The notes under the pieces are model-generated. The model saw only the letters and a list, made by a program, of their open reading frames with translations. It searched no databases and was not told the DNA's origin. Shown piece by piece: positions 1 through 11,395 of a stretch of DNA of 64,000 nt. The position numbers were made by a program, and so were the translations under genes. Positions within the stretch are counted from its first letter, which is position 1. Every line of letters starts with the position of its first letter. This stretch comes from Trichobilharzia regenti. Taxonomy: Eukaryota; Platyhelminthes; Trematoda; Strigeidida; Schistosomatidae. The stretch is taken from assembly GCA_944472135.2 (NCBI GenBank), contig OX235267.1:21497452-21561451 (forward strand). Reading direction: 5' to 3'.

Positions 1-165
1 GAACTCATTGCCTCAGTGACTGAGCAGTCAACGGGCTGGGCTCGTAACCTGAAGGTCTGGGATTCGATTCCCAGTGGAGTCGTGGGTGCGTGCTCTGAAG
101 AGTCCCAAACTAGAAAGAACCATCTGTCTAGTACGCTGTGATTTTCAATGGTTCTTTAAATGACG
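1..165 (+). repeat. tRNA-like SINE with a CTGAAGA hammerhead-like core (type 2), cut by window start
   Basis: The B-box-like stretch 'gggattcgattccc' (about 59-72) looks like a tRNA T arm. It is followed at 95-101 by CTGAAGA, then GTCCCAAACTAG and a worn remainder where CGAAA would be expected. The same family occurs at 32640-32815 (minus) and as an inverted pair at 35982-36253. In this copy the ribozyme is broken after helix II. Its left end lies outside the window. Family assignment is by comparison inside the window only. Confidence 0.5.
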
Positions 166-170
166 TCATT

Positions 171-2142
171 TCGTGGTCGAGCTTTAAATCAGTCAAATTC
201 GTGCAAACCAACAGTTGGAGGTTATGTTTCATCGTCATAATTAACAAGTTGGAGTTGTTAAAAGTCTCTTGTATCATCAGTCATAAAGAATTTTTAATGC
301 AGCTTTGAGGAAGCCTAAGGCATATTAAAAAATACGTCAAGATAATGTTTGTGTTATACTATTAATTGGGAGGTTGGATTATGTGGAGTGGATAAGTATG
401 CAATTCAGTAACTACACGAGTTTCTATGTTCTACACAAAGAGTTCCATGTTATGTATGGGGTCTAATGATACTACGTGTTTGTTGAAACATGTGTGACTT
501 AACTGATCTAATCCATATCAGATCTCATTGTAGTATGATTTGTTTTATGAATATATTCCTTAGGAGTATCTGCAAACTTGATTGTTATTGGTGTACTTTA
601 ACAAGTTATGCTACTTCTGACTGATGATATCACATTTTTGAAGTACTTTTTGTCAGCACTATATACAGTCAGTCATCTTTAATCAATGAAGCCTCATTTT
701 CTGATCGAATAAGATACTTTCCTTACTGGATATCTTAAGTCTAACATCAAGTGGTTTCACTAGAGTTGATCAAAACTCAATTTACTAGGTTTGGTGTCAC
801 TTCACAAATAAGGAAAGTGATCTTTGTATTTCACCCTCTATGCAATTTTCGGCCATCATCGTGGGGTGTACAGTAGGTATTTAGAAAAAAAACTGTTGGA
901 ACACAGAAGTCTTTGTTTCACTCTTCAACTTTATTTTGTTCACATATTCAAGTCGTATATCTTCAGTTTGTGAATTAACTACTGAATTCATGTAGAGTAG
1001 TAGGATACACAGTGACATCAGTTAAAGGGTCCTCTCAAGATCTGTCTTATTTCCTCACTCCCGAAAAGCACACAGCATAGAGCTTATATGAGAATAAAGG
1101 TGTTACTAAAGGTGAAAAAAAGTTGCCACTTCGGTTAGTAAAATTGAAATCTTGGATAGTTGCCCTTCGCAAAGTAACTTATTTTGTGGTGTATCAGCGT
1201 AGTGAGTAACCTTCTATCTTCACTAATGGGGAGTACACATTTTTTCTGTTCATCTCAATTAGTTCAATGTGCTACTGAAATAGTGAGTGAAAATCCTTCC
1301 AGTTTGGTGTAGAAACATGTAATTTATTGTGGTATCATTAATATTTACAGGCGTAGCAGCTAAATTGCTAGGATATTTACAAAAACGATTTTTTCACCTT
1401 TACAATTAAGCAGTGTTTTGGCTTTTTAATCGGCCTTAGTAACAGACTCACTGACCTGTGTCATTAGTGCATTTTTTCTCATATGGACAGAGAAAAGTTC
1501 GTTATCATCACAAATGGACATAAATCAAAGATAAAACTCAGAAAAACAAAAATTACTCAACAGTTATTCAACTCTAATTTAGAACTTTTCAGTGATACCC
1601 AGTCCAAGTCAAGCCCAAGACTGTCAGGTGTCGCTATTTGACCAGTGAATTAGTTAGAAGCGAATAGGTTATTTTCATTACTTCTTAATACTGAAAAGTA
1701 CTAGGGGTCGGAAAATTTAAGTTGTGATATTTCAGTTGATTGTCTGCTTGAGGTTGTGGTGGAGTTGGTGCCCTGTTGGGTTGTTGGTGAGCTATCGTTA
1801 AGTCTTTTTGTGGCTTGGTGGAGACAGTTGCCAACCGTTTCCGTGTATCCACTGGTTTTCCAGCTGAGGTCGACGCATGTTGGAAGCTAATTTAAGTCCA
1901 GTCGGTTTTTCATGAATCAAGATTTATTAATCTTGATATCAAAAATATCCATTTTGTTCAGAAATTACTTGATAAGCCGGACCGATTCAGATCGTCGTGT
2001 CTTAATATGTTCCAACAAGGGTGTGTACTTCATTGATTTCATGATGACAACATTGTTAAGAAAGAAATGCTCAACCACTTGTTAACCTGCGTAAAGTGAC
2101 CTTGATCAGTACTTAAAACAAACAGTAGTTGTGTTGTGAGAG
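171..2142. other. No recognisable feature
   Basis: AT-rich sequence with short A/T runs. I see no ORF of interest, no splice-bounded exon and no similarity to the other repeats of the window. Confidence 0.5.
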
Positions 2143-2336
2143 CATCGGTGGCACAGTGGTTAGGATTCTCGCCGACTATGCACATGGTCCGAGGTTCGAT
2201 CCCCTGCCGACGCACATCTGATATCTATGGTCGGCCTGCTACATTTGGGCTACCGATATCCATGCTGGAAATTCCATACTTGTACCAAAAATACAGTGTG
2301 GAATCAAGCTGTAAATCAAAAATATAAAAAATATAA
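2143..2336 (+). repeat. tRNA-derived SINE (type 1)
   Basis: An A-box-like 'tggcacagtgg' at about 2149 and a B-box-like 'ggttcgatccc' at about 2193 give an internal RNA polymerase III promoter of tRNA type. The body runs through 'ctaccgatatc' and ends in an A/T-rich tail. Further copies lie at 21301 (+), 21926 (-) and 52865 (-), and longer variants at 10235, 16193 and 19375. The ORF reading through it is chance. It cannot be a functional tRNA, because there is no foldable acceptor stem and the body is too long. Confidence 0.75.
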
Positions 2337-2671
2337 ATATCTGCAAGCCTAATTCGTAGACAACAATTTACGTCAATGTTTACATCCCTAATCGGGGTCA
2401 TGAGAAAAGGCAAGAACAAGGCCTAACCTTGAGCAACTCAACAACCAATCACAACACACAGCGTGCGCAAATACGATTAGTAGATATATGGCTCAACTTT
2501 CTGAGAAACAGCCACAAGCAGTACAGGATAACCTTCAGCAGAAAACAAACAATCAGAAGACGTTGCTTCTCTGCTAAAATAACGAATAATAATGTACAGA
2601 AAAATCGATAAATATCTCTTGATTTCCTCAATAAAGGATGTGTTTCCTGGCCCTTGTCTTCTGTTTTTGCA
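2337..2671 (+). repeat. Solo LTR of the Gypsy family seen at 60.9 kb
   Basis: The stretch from about 2337 to the 'ttgca' at 2671 matches the LTR at 60915-61257 in order: 'caacaaccaatcac', 'tatggctcaactttctgag', 'caatcagaagac', an AATAAA near 2629 and 'cccttgtcttctgt' at the end. No gag or pol follows, so this is a solo LTR or a remnant. The copy is diverged. The left boundary is uncertain because it abuts the SINE tail. Confidence 0.7.
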
Positions 2672-3179
2672 GTTGAAGTAGAAAGTTTAGAGCTTTCGTG
2701 GAATAGTAAATAAAAGGTACTCCAAGGCTTTTGCTCTTTCAATTCACATTCGAAATAACATTAACAACAGCTTTCCTGCGACTAAAAGCTTGTAAACTGG
2801 TATTCATCCTCAGGATAATTCGAGTAAGTGTTTTGCATATTCAAAATCGGTGCTTTACAATACGTTATGTTAACCAGAGTAAGAGTAGATTACAAATAAA
2901 TTCGACGTATATAAACTAGAACGTGGCATGGTCGTTAATCAAACCTATCTAGATAGAAGTGTACACAACTGAATTTGTTGATAACAGGGCTTTCAGTACA
3001 TTTCTCGAGGAAGCTTTACTTCCTGGCCAAAGTCCATTAAACTGTCGAAATCATTAGTCGGTTACAGTATATCACACCGCTCAAGAATCGATTACAGCGC
3101 AATATATCCATCTATGCCTCATCTTATAAAATGTGAAAGTTTGGTGATACATAGTAGCTGTCAGTTTATGCGTAAGAAT
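2672..3179. other. No recognisable feature
   Basis: I see nothing identifiable here beyond AT-rich sequence. Confidence 0.4.
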
Positions 3180-3560
3180 TAATTTGTGAAGGTGATTAGA
3201 AAGTAGGAAATCTTCTGAACACACAGGTTTGGCTTCTTCAGGTGAATTCCTATGGCTTCAGGTGTATTTGGAAGATGAACTCGTAAAGCAGAATGAAAGC
3301 AAGTAAGAATGCGATAAATAGTTTTAAATGCTATATTGATGTCAACTTTATGCTCACTGTCTTCAAGGTGTGCTAAAGCAGAGCTAGGAATAGGTCTTGT
3401 TTGTCCCTTGCTTAACGATTCCAAATACAATGATGAATCTGCCTAGTTGTACGCTCAATGTAGCCGGCTCCCCAGCTGCAGTCAAACTGGTAGAGAAGGT
3501 GAAATTATTTCTCGAAAGTAAAATAGGGATGGTAGTGAAATGACAACGTACCTCTGCTGC
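3180..3560 (-). pseudogene. Decayed Penelope-like element, C-terminal end
   Basis: The minus strand encodes a short ORF containing 'HKVDINIAFKTIYRI' and 'KKPNLCVQK'. These line up with 'HKISTDSFKVIYKV' and 'EKPELCVQK' at the C-terminus of the intact PLE protein at 5270-6382. Upstream on the same strand there is a stop-ridden trace of the GIY-YIG arm. It is an old, 5'-truncated PLE with no coding capacity. Confidence 0.6.
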
Positions 3561-4554
3561 ATTGAAAGCTCGTTAAACTGCACTCTTCAGGCGCTGTGTC
3601 ACTTACTATTTCGTTGATGTTGCCACTGAGGAACTGCAGTTTTATGAACAATGATCATTTATACCCTTTAACTGTGTGAATTATCTTAGTCATTATCAAA
3701 CCGCATTACATGTTGATATTGATTAATTATTGTTAACAAACATATCACCACTTGATTTGTAAATTGTGTATTATAATAAAAAATGTCATATATATTAGAG
3801 TAGAGATCGGGATCTAATTGAAAAGTAAATATCTCTTGGCTCAATCCTTTTGCTTTCTAAAAGTCTAAATGGGGATCTTTTCCTATTTCGAATTACTGCA
3901 ATTATCAGTGCCTTTGGGTCTACAGCGGTAAATAAATTCATAAAATGAATATCCTGCAACCTTATCAACCTTCATTGTTTAAACTGAAGACAGGTGTTCA
4001 AGCACCTTCGTAATTTCGCCCACTGTAGTGTTATATTTACTTGTTTATACACAATCTCTAGTTAGCTGAGCGCTCATTATAGTACTGTTTCCGAAATGTT
4101 TTGTATTTTGCGCGAGCAGGGAGCTGGATCTCTTACGTGTGCTGACTACTCCTAATAAGCTTGTCAAGCTCAAACCAAAAGCCAATTAGGAGTTTTCATT
4201 GAAGTCAGATAGCTTTCTATTTAATTATTGGGACATATTCCTCTCGGTACTTGTACAACAAAAGTTAAAACTTATTTTCTCTGTGACTGAGAATCACAAA
4301 CAGTTTGGCGTCTTCACTTTTATGAAAAGTCCACATCATGAGAAAAGCATAATAATTCATGAAAAAATACCTATCAGAATTCTAGGCCTTACTTCTTTTT
4401 GGTCTTTCCAATACTCCACGTCTTACACCTAGTAAAACCTCCACCAAATTAATCTGAATCATGTGAATTTTCGGTTGAGCGAAATGAAATGTTCAGGCTG
4501 ATCAGCGTTGCAGCTGGTAAGTAGTATTCTTTCATCCATTATTGCTGTTATTCC
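3561..4554. other. No recognisable feature
   Basis: No exon or repeat is recognised. A 77-codon ORF at 4199-4432 has no family resemblance or splice context. Confidence 0.4.
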
Positions 4555-4700
4555 TTTGACTTCCAAGTGGAACATAAGAGTTCAATAGCACCTCTCCGCC
4601 TTGTCCTGTTCTCCGCAGTCTTCTTTAGCCGGAGCCACGATTGCCCCTAGGCTCTCATTTCTCCTCACACGATCTCCTCCATGTCACCGGGCACCCTTAG
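4555..4700 (-). mobile_element. 3' end fragment of the type-D RTE-like LINE
   Basis: It contains 'ccaagtggaacataag' followed by 'cacgatctcctccatgtcac', the order seen at the 3' end of the type-D element at 17340-17455. Only the last about 150 bp survive, which fits the usual 5' truncation of LINEs. Confidence 0.6.
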
Positions 4701-5269
4701 TGCACCTTCCAGTATTTCAAGTTTTGTTTAAACGGGTACACATCCGGTTAGACTCTAACGCCATTTTCAGCTACTTTCTTGTACTATTAACACACATAGA
4801 ATCAGTTCAGAGTGTGTAGTTCAGCCATACTAGCCAGATAAGTTATAAATTCTTTTCCCTAAATAACATTGACGTTTCATCCTATCCAAATATACTCCTC
4901 ATCATAGCACATTACAAAATAAGTGAGTATTTTGGTTTCCGTTTTATTATTAGTAATTACAGCCTGAAATGAAAGTTAGGACGTGTGAATATAGATTACA
5001 AAAGCCTTAGAAACACAAAAATTGCACAATATTAAGATATAGTTGTAAAATAGTTATTTCAAACGAATTATAAATGTGAACAGGGAAAGCATGGAAACAA
5101 ACTTAAAATAACTGTTTTTATAGCTGAAAAAAAATTAGGTGGATTAAACGAAGATTGAGGGACTAAGAATCAGACACACAGCGAACGAAAAATGCTCTAA
5201 AGGAAAAAACAAGAACGAAAACAGACGAGGAAGAGAAAAAAAAGACGGAAACAAAGGGAACATACCAAG

Positions 5270-6382
5270 CTAGGTCCATGGTAGTTGTAGAGGTTGGACT
5301 AACTTCTTTTGAACACACAGCTCCGGCTTCTCGATGCATATTGCGAGGGCTTCTGCAGTACAAAGAAGTCGGAAACATATTGCTCTTGGTAGGTTTCTGT
5401 TGACTTTGTAAATCACTTTGAAAGAATCGGTTGAGATTTTGTGGGAGGTGTTGACCAGATGTTCAATAATGGCACTTCTGATTGAACCGGTGCCTCCTCT
5501 TTGCAGCCACGCTGGGTAGTGTTCTCTAACACGTTTTGAGAGGACGCGCATACAACGACCTATGTACCTAGCTCCGCACGAGCAAGTGAACTGGTATATG
5601 CACATTGAATTGGTCATATGCGAAAGTTTGTCCTTCGTGTTGTTTCGAAGTATTGGGCGGCTAGAGAATGTCACTCTTAGTGTTGCTGCAGGGAAGGTCT
5701 TCTTTAAAGAGCTGGATATTCTCCTCTTCAGGATATCAGCTGCCAAATCTCCCTTGAAATTCAGATTTAGATACAGCGTTTTCTTTGGCGCTGAATCGCA
5801 TTCTTCTCTTTTAGGTTTAGGTTTCATGTTCTTTTCGACAAAACGTGTCGGGTAGCCATTTTGAGCCAGGATATTTTTGAGGAATAGGAGCTCCTCTTCC
5901 ATGCAATCGTTGCTGCAGATTTTTCTAACGCGATGGGTTAGTGCGCTGATGAGGGCTCGTTTTCGGCTCAGAGGTATCCAACTATAGAAATGCGTTAGTT
6001 GGCCATTCCATGTCGGTTTTCTGTGGATGGACCTCTTCAGGGTTCCATCATCTCTTCTTGTCAATTCCACGTCCAGAAATGGAATCTTTGAATCGCTTTC
6101 TAACTCCATTGTGAATTTAATCGAAGGATGGGAATTATTGAATTCTTGTAAGATGCAGTTGAAGTCCGAGTTCTCGTAGCAGACTATAAAGGTATCGTCA
6201 ACGTACCTTTTGTATAGTATTAATTTGTTTATTGTTGATTTTAAAACTCCACTCTCCAAACTGGCCATAAAGCAGTCTGCTAAAAGCGGGCCAAGAGGAG
6301 ATCCCATTGCAATTCCATCTTTCTGTCTGTAGATGTCGCCGTTGAAGGTGAATTGTACATTCAGCGTGCATCTCAGCAACAA
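5270..6382 (-). pseudogene. PLE reverse transcriptase (motifs B-C) and GIY-YIG endonuclease, left copy part 2
   Basis: This 370-codon frame begins just after the catalytic motif A region. It holds RT motif B (AMGSPLGPLLAD), catalytic motif C (YVDD), the thumb region ('FLDVELTRRDDGTLK') and, from about residue 260, a GIY-YIG domain: 'YQFTCSCGARYIGRC' followed by 'RVREH'. GIY-YIG endonucleases cut the target DNA in PLE insertion. The frame is separated from its N-terminal half (6406-7689) by an AT-rich microsatellite at about 6385-6425 that brings in a stop and shifts the frame. Apart from that break the domain sequence is intact. The matching protein at 8436-9548 differs at only a handful of residues. 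Confidence 0.85.
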
Positions 6383-6405
6383 TTCCTTCAGATATGATAT
6401 ATATA

Positions 6406-7689
6406 TTATATTATATTTATATTAGATTTCTCCATATAATTGCACAGAAAGCAAATTGTTTCTGTTAGTGGCACGTTGGTAAAAAGAGATTCAACATCTA
6501 GTGATAGCATTCGTTTATCATTTACATTCAAATCTTTTATGCATTCGATGAACTCAAAAGTATCACGAAGAGAGTATTTGCATAGGTGTTGTCTTACCGG
6601 CTCCAACATTTCGGACAACCATTTGGCGATTGGATGGTATGGTGACCCTGACATGTCTAGAATCGGTCGAAGCGGCAAGCCAGGTTTGTGCACCTTTGGT
6701 AAGCCGTAGAGTCGGGGAATAGTTGATCCTGTCGGTTTGAGGCGGTCGAACAGGTCCTCAGGTATCAGACGATCGTTCTTCATTCTTCTGAGAACATCTG
6801 TTAGTTGTCTTTCAATCAGTTCTGTCTTGTTTTTCTCATTGTCGGGCTTGGCAAATTTCTTGTCATCTGATATAAGTGTTGTCAGTTTGTTAATATATAC
6901 ATCTCTGTCCATTAGGACCACTCCTGATCCTTTGTCAGGACGTGTTATTATTAAATCTTTATTGTCTCTTAATTCTTTGAGTTGTTTTCTATGTTCTTTT
7001 GTCAGTAGACGTCGGGCTTGAGATTTTAGGCTGAGATATTGATTACAGCAATCGAAGATTGTTGACTTAAAGTGTAGAAAATCTGCGTCAGATACTGGAG
7101 TAATATCATGAGTTTGGCTTATGAGGTTCTCGAATTGAATATACGTATGAAGTCTGTTGCTGTTAAGATTAACATCACAGAATTTTAGTCCAAGAGATAA
7201 AGCTTCTAGTTGTACCTTTGATAACGGAACTGAAGAGTGATTGAAAACAAATTTATTAGGATCGCTGGGGAATTTATTCTGGACTTCCACGGGCTTCAGG
7301 CTTTTGTTTAGATCTGATTTAACATATTCCGCTCTTCTGTTCTGCACCAGAGTAAGGTATTCATCGAACGATTGTCTCTCATCTGAAGATAATTCACAAA
7401 GAGCGGTAGATCGCTGTGATATGTTTCTTTGCAATTCAAAAATACGTGAACTTATAGAATCGATGACGTTTCTGGTGTGACGTTGAAGAGTTTTTGAATT
7501 AGGATATATATGATGTCTCCGCAGCGCTTTCCAGAACCATTTTGGATATTCACGATTAGTAATACAGCTCTCGAAAAATACCAATTTTGCATTAACTTCG
7601 GCAAGTTTGACAGAGTAACGTAGAAACCCGTTGAGTTCCTTCACTGTCGAAGGGTCCTTGCTCTTTTTAAGTTCTTGGAAAATACCCAT
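6406..7689 (-). pseudogene. PLE reverse transcriptase N-terminal half, left copy part 1
   Basis: This frame of 427 codons has the N-terminal PLE region with 'TRPDKGSGVVLMDRDVY', then 'RLYGLPKVHKPGLPLRPIL' (RT motifs 1-2) and 'LSLDVESLFTNVPL' (motif A with its catalytic Asp). It ends in 'MEKSNINII' where the (TA)-rich stretch creates a stop. Motifs B and C continue in the neighbouring frame at 5270-6382. This is the longer of the paired copies. The true start is unknown, because an in-frame ATG exists but the 5' end of the element sits at the inverted junction. Confidence 0.85.
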
Positions 7690-7747
7690 ATGGACATTAG
7701 AAAGAAGAGAACACGAAGTTCAGCAAAGATATCTTCTCGGCTACTAA

Positions 7748-8412
7748 GGTCAACAATCTTCGATTGCTGTAATCAATATCTCAGCCTAAAATCACAAGCC
7801 CGACGTCTACTGACAAAAGAACATAGAAAACAACTCAAAGAATTAAGAGACAGTAAAGATTTAATAATAACACGTCCTGACAAAGGATCAGGAGTGGTCC
7901 TAATGGACAGAGATGTATATATTAACAGACTGACAACACTTATATCAGATGACAAGAAATTTGCCAAGCCCGACAATGAGAAAAACAAGACAGAACTGAT
8001 TGCAAGACAACTGACAGATGTTCTCAGAAGAATGAAGAACGATCGTATGATACCTGAGGACCTGTTCGACCGCCTCAAACCGACAGGATCAACTATTCCC
8101 CGACTCTACGGCTTACCAAAGGTGCACAAACCTGGCTTGCCGCTTCGACCGATTCTAGATATGTCAGGGTCACCATACCATCCAATCGCCAAATGGTTGT
8201 CCGAAATGTTGGAGCCGGTGAGACAACACCCATGCAAATACTCTCTTCGTGATACTTTTGAGTTTATCGAATGCATAAAAGATTTGAATGTAAATGATAA
8301 ACGAATGCTATCACTAGATGTTGAATCTCTTTTTACCAACGTGCCACTAACAGAAACAATTTGCTTTCTGTGCAATTATATGGAGAAATCTAATATAATA
8401 TATAATATATAA
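7748..8412 (+). pseudogene. PLE reverse transcriptase N-terminal half, right copy (5'-truncated)
   Basis: The frame repeats the left copy from 'CCNQYLSLKSQARRL' onward: 'TRPDKGSGVVLMDRDVY', 'LYGLPKVHKPGLPLRPIL' and 'LDVESLFTNVPL'. It begins at the inversion point near 7748, so the first about 225 residues are missing. It ends in the same (TA)n microsatellite as the left copy (8393-8425). Because both copies carry the expansion at the same place, it was probably present in the parent. Confidence 0.85.
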
Positions 8413-8435
8413 TATATATATAATATCTGAAGGAA

Positions 8436-9548
8436 TTGTTGCTGAGATGCACGCTGAATGTACAATTCACCTTCAACGGCGACATCTACAGACAGAAAGA
8501 TGGAATTGCAATGGGATCTCCTCTTGGCCAGCTTTTAGCAAACTGCTTTATGGCCAGTTTGGAGAGTGGAGTTTTAAAATCAACAATAAACAAATTAATA
8601 CTATACAAAAGGTACGTTGACGATACCTTTATAGTCTGCTACGAGAACTCGGACTTCAACTGCATCTTACAAGAATTCAATAATCCCCATCCTTCGATTA
8701 AATTCACAATGGAGTTAGAAAGCGATTCAAAGATTCCATTTCTGGACGTGGAATTGACAAGAAGAGATGATGGAACCCTGAAGAGGTCCATCCACAGAAA
8801 ACCGACATGGAATGGCCAACTGACGCATTTCTATAGTTGGATATCTCTGAGCCGAAAACGAGCCCTCATCAGCGCACTAACCCATCGCGTTAGAATAATC
8901 TGCAGCAACGATTGCATGGAAGAGGAGCTCCTATTCCTCAAAAATATCCTGGCTCAAAATGGCTACCCGACACGTTTTGTCGAAAAGAACATGAAACCTA
9001 AACCAAAAAGAGAAGAATACGATTCAGCGCCAAAGAAAACGCTATATCTAAATCTGAATTTCAAGGGAGATTTGGCAGCTGATATCCTGAAGAGGAGAAT
9101 ATCCAGCTCTTTAAAGAAGACCTTCCCTGCAGCAACACTAAGAGTGACATTCTCTAGCCGCCCAATACTTCGAAACAACACGAAGGACAAACTTTCGCAT
9201 ATGACCAATTCAATGTGCACATACCAGTTCACTTGCTCGTGCGGAGCTAGGTACATAGGTCGTTGTATGCGCGTCCCCTCAAAACGTGTTAGAGAACACT
9301 ACCCAGCGTGGCTGCAAAGAGGAGGCACCGGTTCAATCAGAAGTGCCATCATTGAACATCTGGTCAACACCTCCCACAAAATCTCAATCGATTCTTTCAA
9401 AGTGATTTACAAAGTCAACAGAAACCTACCAAGAGCAATATGTTTCCGACTTCTTTGTACTGCAGAAGCCCTCGCAATATGCATCGAGAAGCCGGAGCTG
9501 TGTGTTCAAAAGAAGTTAGTCCAACCTCTACAACTACCATGGACCTAG
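8436..9548 (+). pseudogene. PLE reverse transcriptase motifs B-C and GIY-YIG endonuclease, right copy
   Basis: 370 codons, nearly identical to 5270-6382. RT motif B is 'AMGSPLGQLLAN' (left copy: AMGSPLGPLLAD), motif C is YVDD, and the C-terminal GIY-YIG domain has 'CSCGARYIGRCMR' and 'RVREH'. The P-to-Q and D-to-N changes in motif B may weaken activity (inference). It shares the microsatellite frame break with its partner. Confidence 0.85.
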
Positions 9549-10234
9549 ATTGGTATTTTCCCTTTGTTTCCGTCTTTTTTTTCTCTTCCTCGTCTGTTTT
9601 CGTTCTTGTTTTTTCCTTTAGAGCATTTTTCGTTCGCTGTGTGTCTGATTCTTAGTCCCTCAATCTTCGTTTAATCCACCTAATTTTTTTTCAGCTATAA
9701 AAACAGTTATTTTAAGTTTGTTTCCATGCTTTTCCCTGTTCACATTTATGATTCGTTTGAAATAACTATTTTACAACTATATCTTAATATTGTGCAATTT
9801 TTGTGTTTCTAAGGCTTTTGTAATCTATATTCACACGTCCTAACTTTCATTTCAGGCTCAAATTCGTTTTTCACTTATGAAACTAATTATTTTAATTTTG
9901 TTTCCATGCTCTACCTAATCACACTTATTATTAGTACTCACAAGTCAGTTAGAGTATGGATTGATTGGGTAATTAGGCATACTATGTTTAGTTAGCCTGG
10001 TGTAATTTGGCTAATCAACAGCACTACAAGCACCTTACAATATTATTTCAAGATATGTTATCTCGAATAAACTTATCTATTATGAAACTGTACCAAACTG
10101 GTCGAAGCCTACTCTTGCATTAACCGTAACCAAACTGTTTCCTTAGAAATTTGCATTCGAGTAACGTCTTCTTCTTGTGCTGTACTGATTGTTTTCTTGT
10201 AATGAATTGTAAAACCTCTTAATTTTTACTCGTT

Positions 10235-10455
10235 CACTTGCGTTCCAATTGAAAGACAGAGCTTTAAGCTGGAACTCTGTGGGTTCGGTAACTGTGCGCA
10301 TTATTTTTTACGGAATTGAGTTGGCTAGCCTCATGGACGAATTCCCCATTTCACTGTGCTTACTAAGCAAAGCTTAGGAGTGCGTCGGCGGAAAATCAAA
10401 TCCGGACTATGTGCGTGTTTGGCCAGAATTCTACCAGTGAAACGCCTACCCACAG
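10235..10455 (-). repeat. Worn SINE, longer variant of type 1
   Basis: On the plus strand 'gagttggctagcctcatgg' and 'gtgcgtcggcggaaaatc' align in order with 'gaattgctagcctcacgc' and 'gtgcgtcggccggggattg' of the copy at 19375-19600. The tRNA-like promoter would read on the minus strand and is badly decayed. Confidence 0.5.
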
Positions 10456-10880
10456 ATCTTTCAGTAGTATGTGTATGATGTCTTGAAAATGTATGAATTT
10501 CTAGCATTTAACGACCTTGTGAAATTTGCCTTAAAATACAACCACACTTCATGGCCAACTAATCGAAAGACACGTGTTATTTACTGAATAATCGATAAGT
10601 ATATTAATAGTGTTGGTAGCATTTCGATCATATTTATTTGCCAAAACATAACTAAAATCTTCATTAAAAAAAATCTTAAACTTCTGACGTACGATATTGA
10701 CTCAAAAACAGTCAATATGTTAAAGGCTGAATTTGTTCACACTTAGTGTGCATTCTTATAGCTGTCATATGTCAAACACGAATGACCATAGATCAATATA
10801 ACAAAACAGGTTATAGAAACATTTACAAATTTCTCCTGAGAGATTATATATTTATCAGTGGTTGGTAGTACTAACTGACA

Positions 10881-10911
10881 GACGTGTTTCGTCCTATGCA
10901 AGGCTTATCAG
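10881..10911 (-). ncRNA. Hammerhead-like motif (relic)
   Basis: On the minus strand: CTGATAA, a short hairpin closing as CCT..AGG (one bulged A), then CGAAAC and a GTC cleavage-type triplet. Six of seven core bases match CUGANGA (G8 is A). Helix I cannot be drawn convincingly, so activity is doubtful. It lies outside any recognised element. Confidence 0.3.
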
Positions 10912-11381
10912 CCAAGTGAGTGTAACTTCAGTGCATGTATTGGTATGATTGACTGAATAACTCAGTATATCAATAGAAAATTTACAATTAGGGTGAGTGA
11001 TAATATTCACTGTAAGTCTAGTAGAAAGGAGAGTGAGATGGTCATTCTAATGATTCAAAGGTTGTCCACATTACCCGTGTATCTGCAATCATGTTTCCTC
11101 TGTGTATACCTCCCTCGTAATATGACAGACTCAGCAGATCAGGTGATTACTTCCGCATAAGCTCATTTCAAGTGACTGAAGAGGCTAATAAACATGCATG
11201 GTATTTTAGATGTGATATATCCATGATCCATAAAAGTAAGTTAGCATGTGTTCATACGAGAAAGTGATATTATTACAAGTGTTTTAATTATCCTAGGTTG
11301 GTATGAGATTGAATTTTGTTTCATCTTGCCATTCTTTATTAATCTACAAGACATTCTTCATAATGTTTAAAATAATTTCAC
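10912..11381. other. No recognisable feature
   Basis: I see no exon or repeat here. Confidence 0.4.
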
Positions 11382-11395
11382 AATAATAAAGGTCT

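Larger units (their letters stand above)
4956..9924. mobile_element. Compound Penelope-like element: head-to-head inverted pair with 12-bp TSD
   Basis: Two near-identical PLE copies face each other. A longer one on the minus strand (about 4956-7747) and a 5'-truncated one on the plus strand (about 7748-9857) join near 7748. The outer 3' parts mirror each other from 'cagcctgaaatg' (4961) to 'catttcaggctc' (9850). A 12-bp direct repeat 'ttattattagta' at 4944-4955 and 9925-9936 flanks the whole unit, so it entered as one event. The right side carries a further unpaired tail (9858-9924) that repeats the preceding 3'-terminal stretch imperfectly. A full copy joined to a truncated inverted copy is a known PLE arrangement. 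Confidence 0.85.

Noticed and set aside
2143..2215. A functional tRNA gene
   Set aside because: A and B boxes are present, but there is no matching acceptor stem or anticodon arm, and the same body recurs as a SINE with a long 3' part.
4199..4432. Short plus-strand ORF as a gene
   Set aside because: No splice context, no family motif, low-complexity AT-rich composition.
6385..6425. A spliceosomal intron in the PLE reverse transcriptase
   Set aside because: PLE introns are known, but this AT-rich stretch lacks GT..AG borders and differs in length between copies like a microsatellite.
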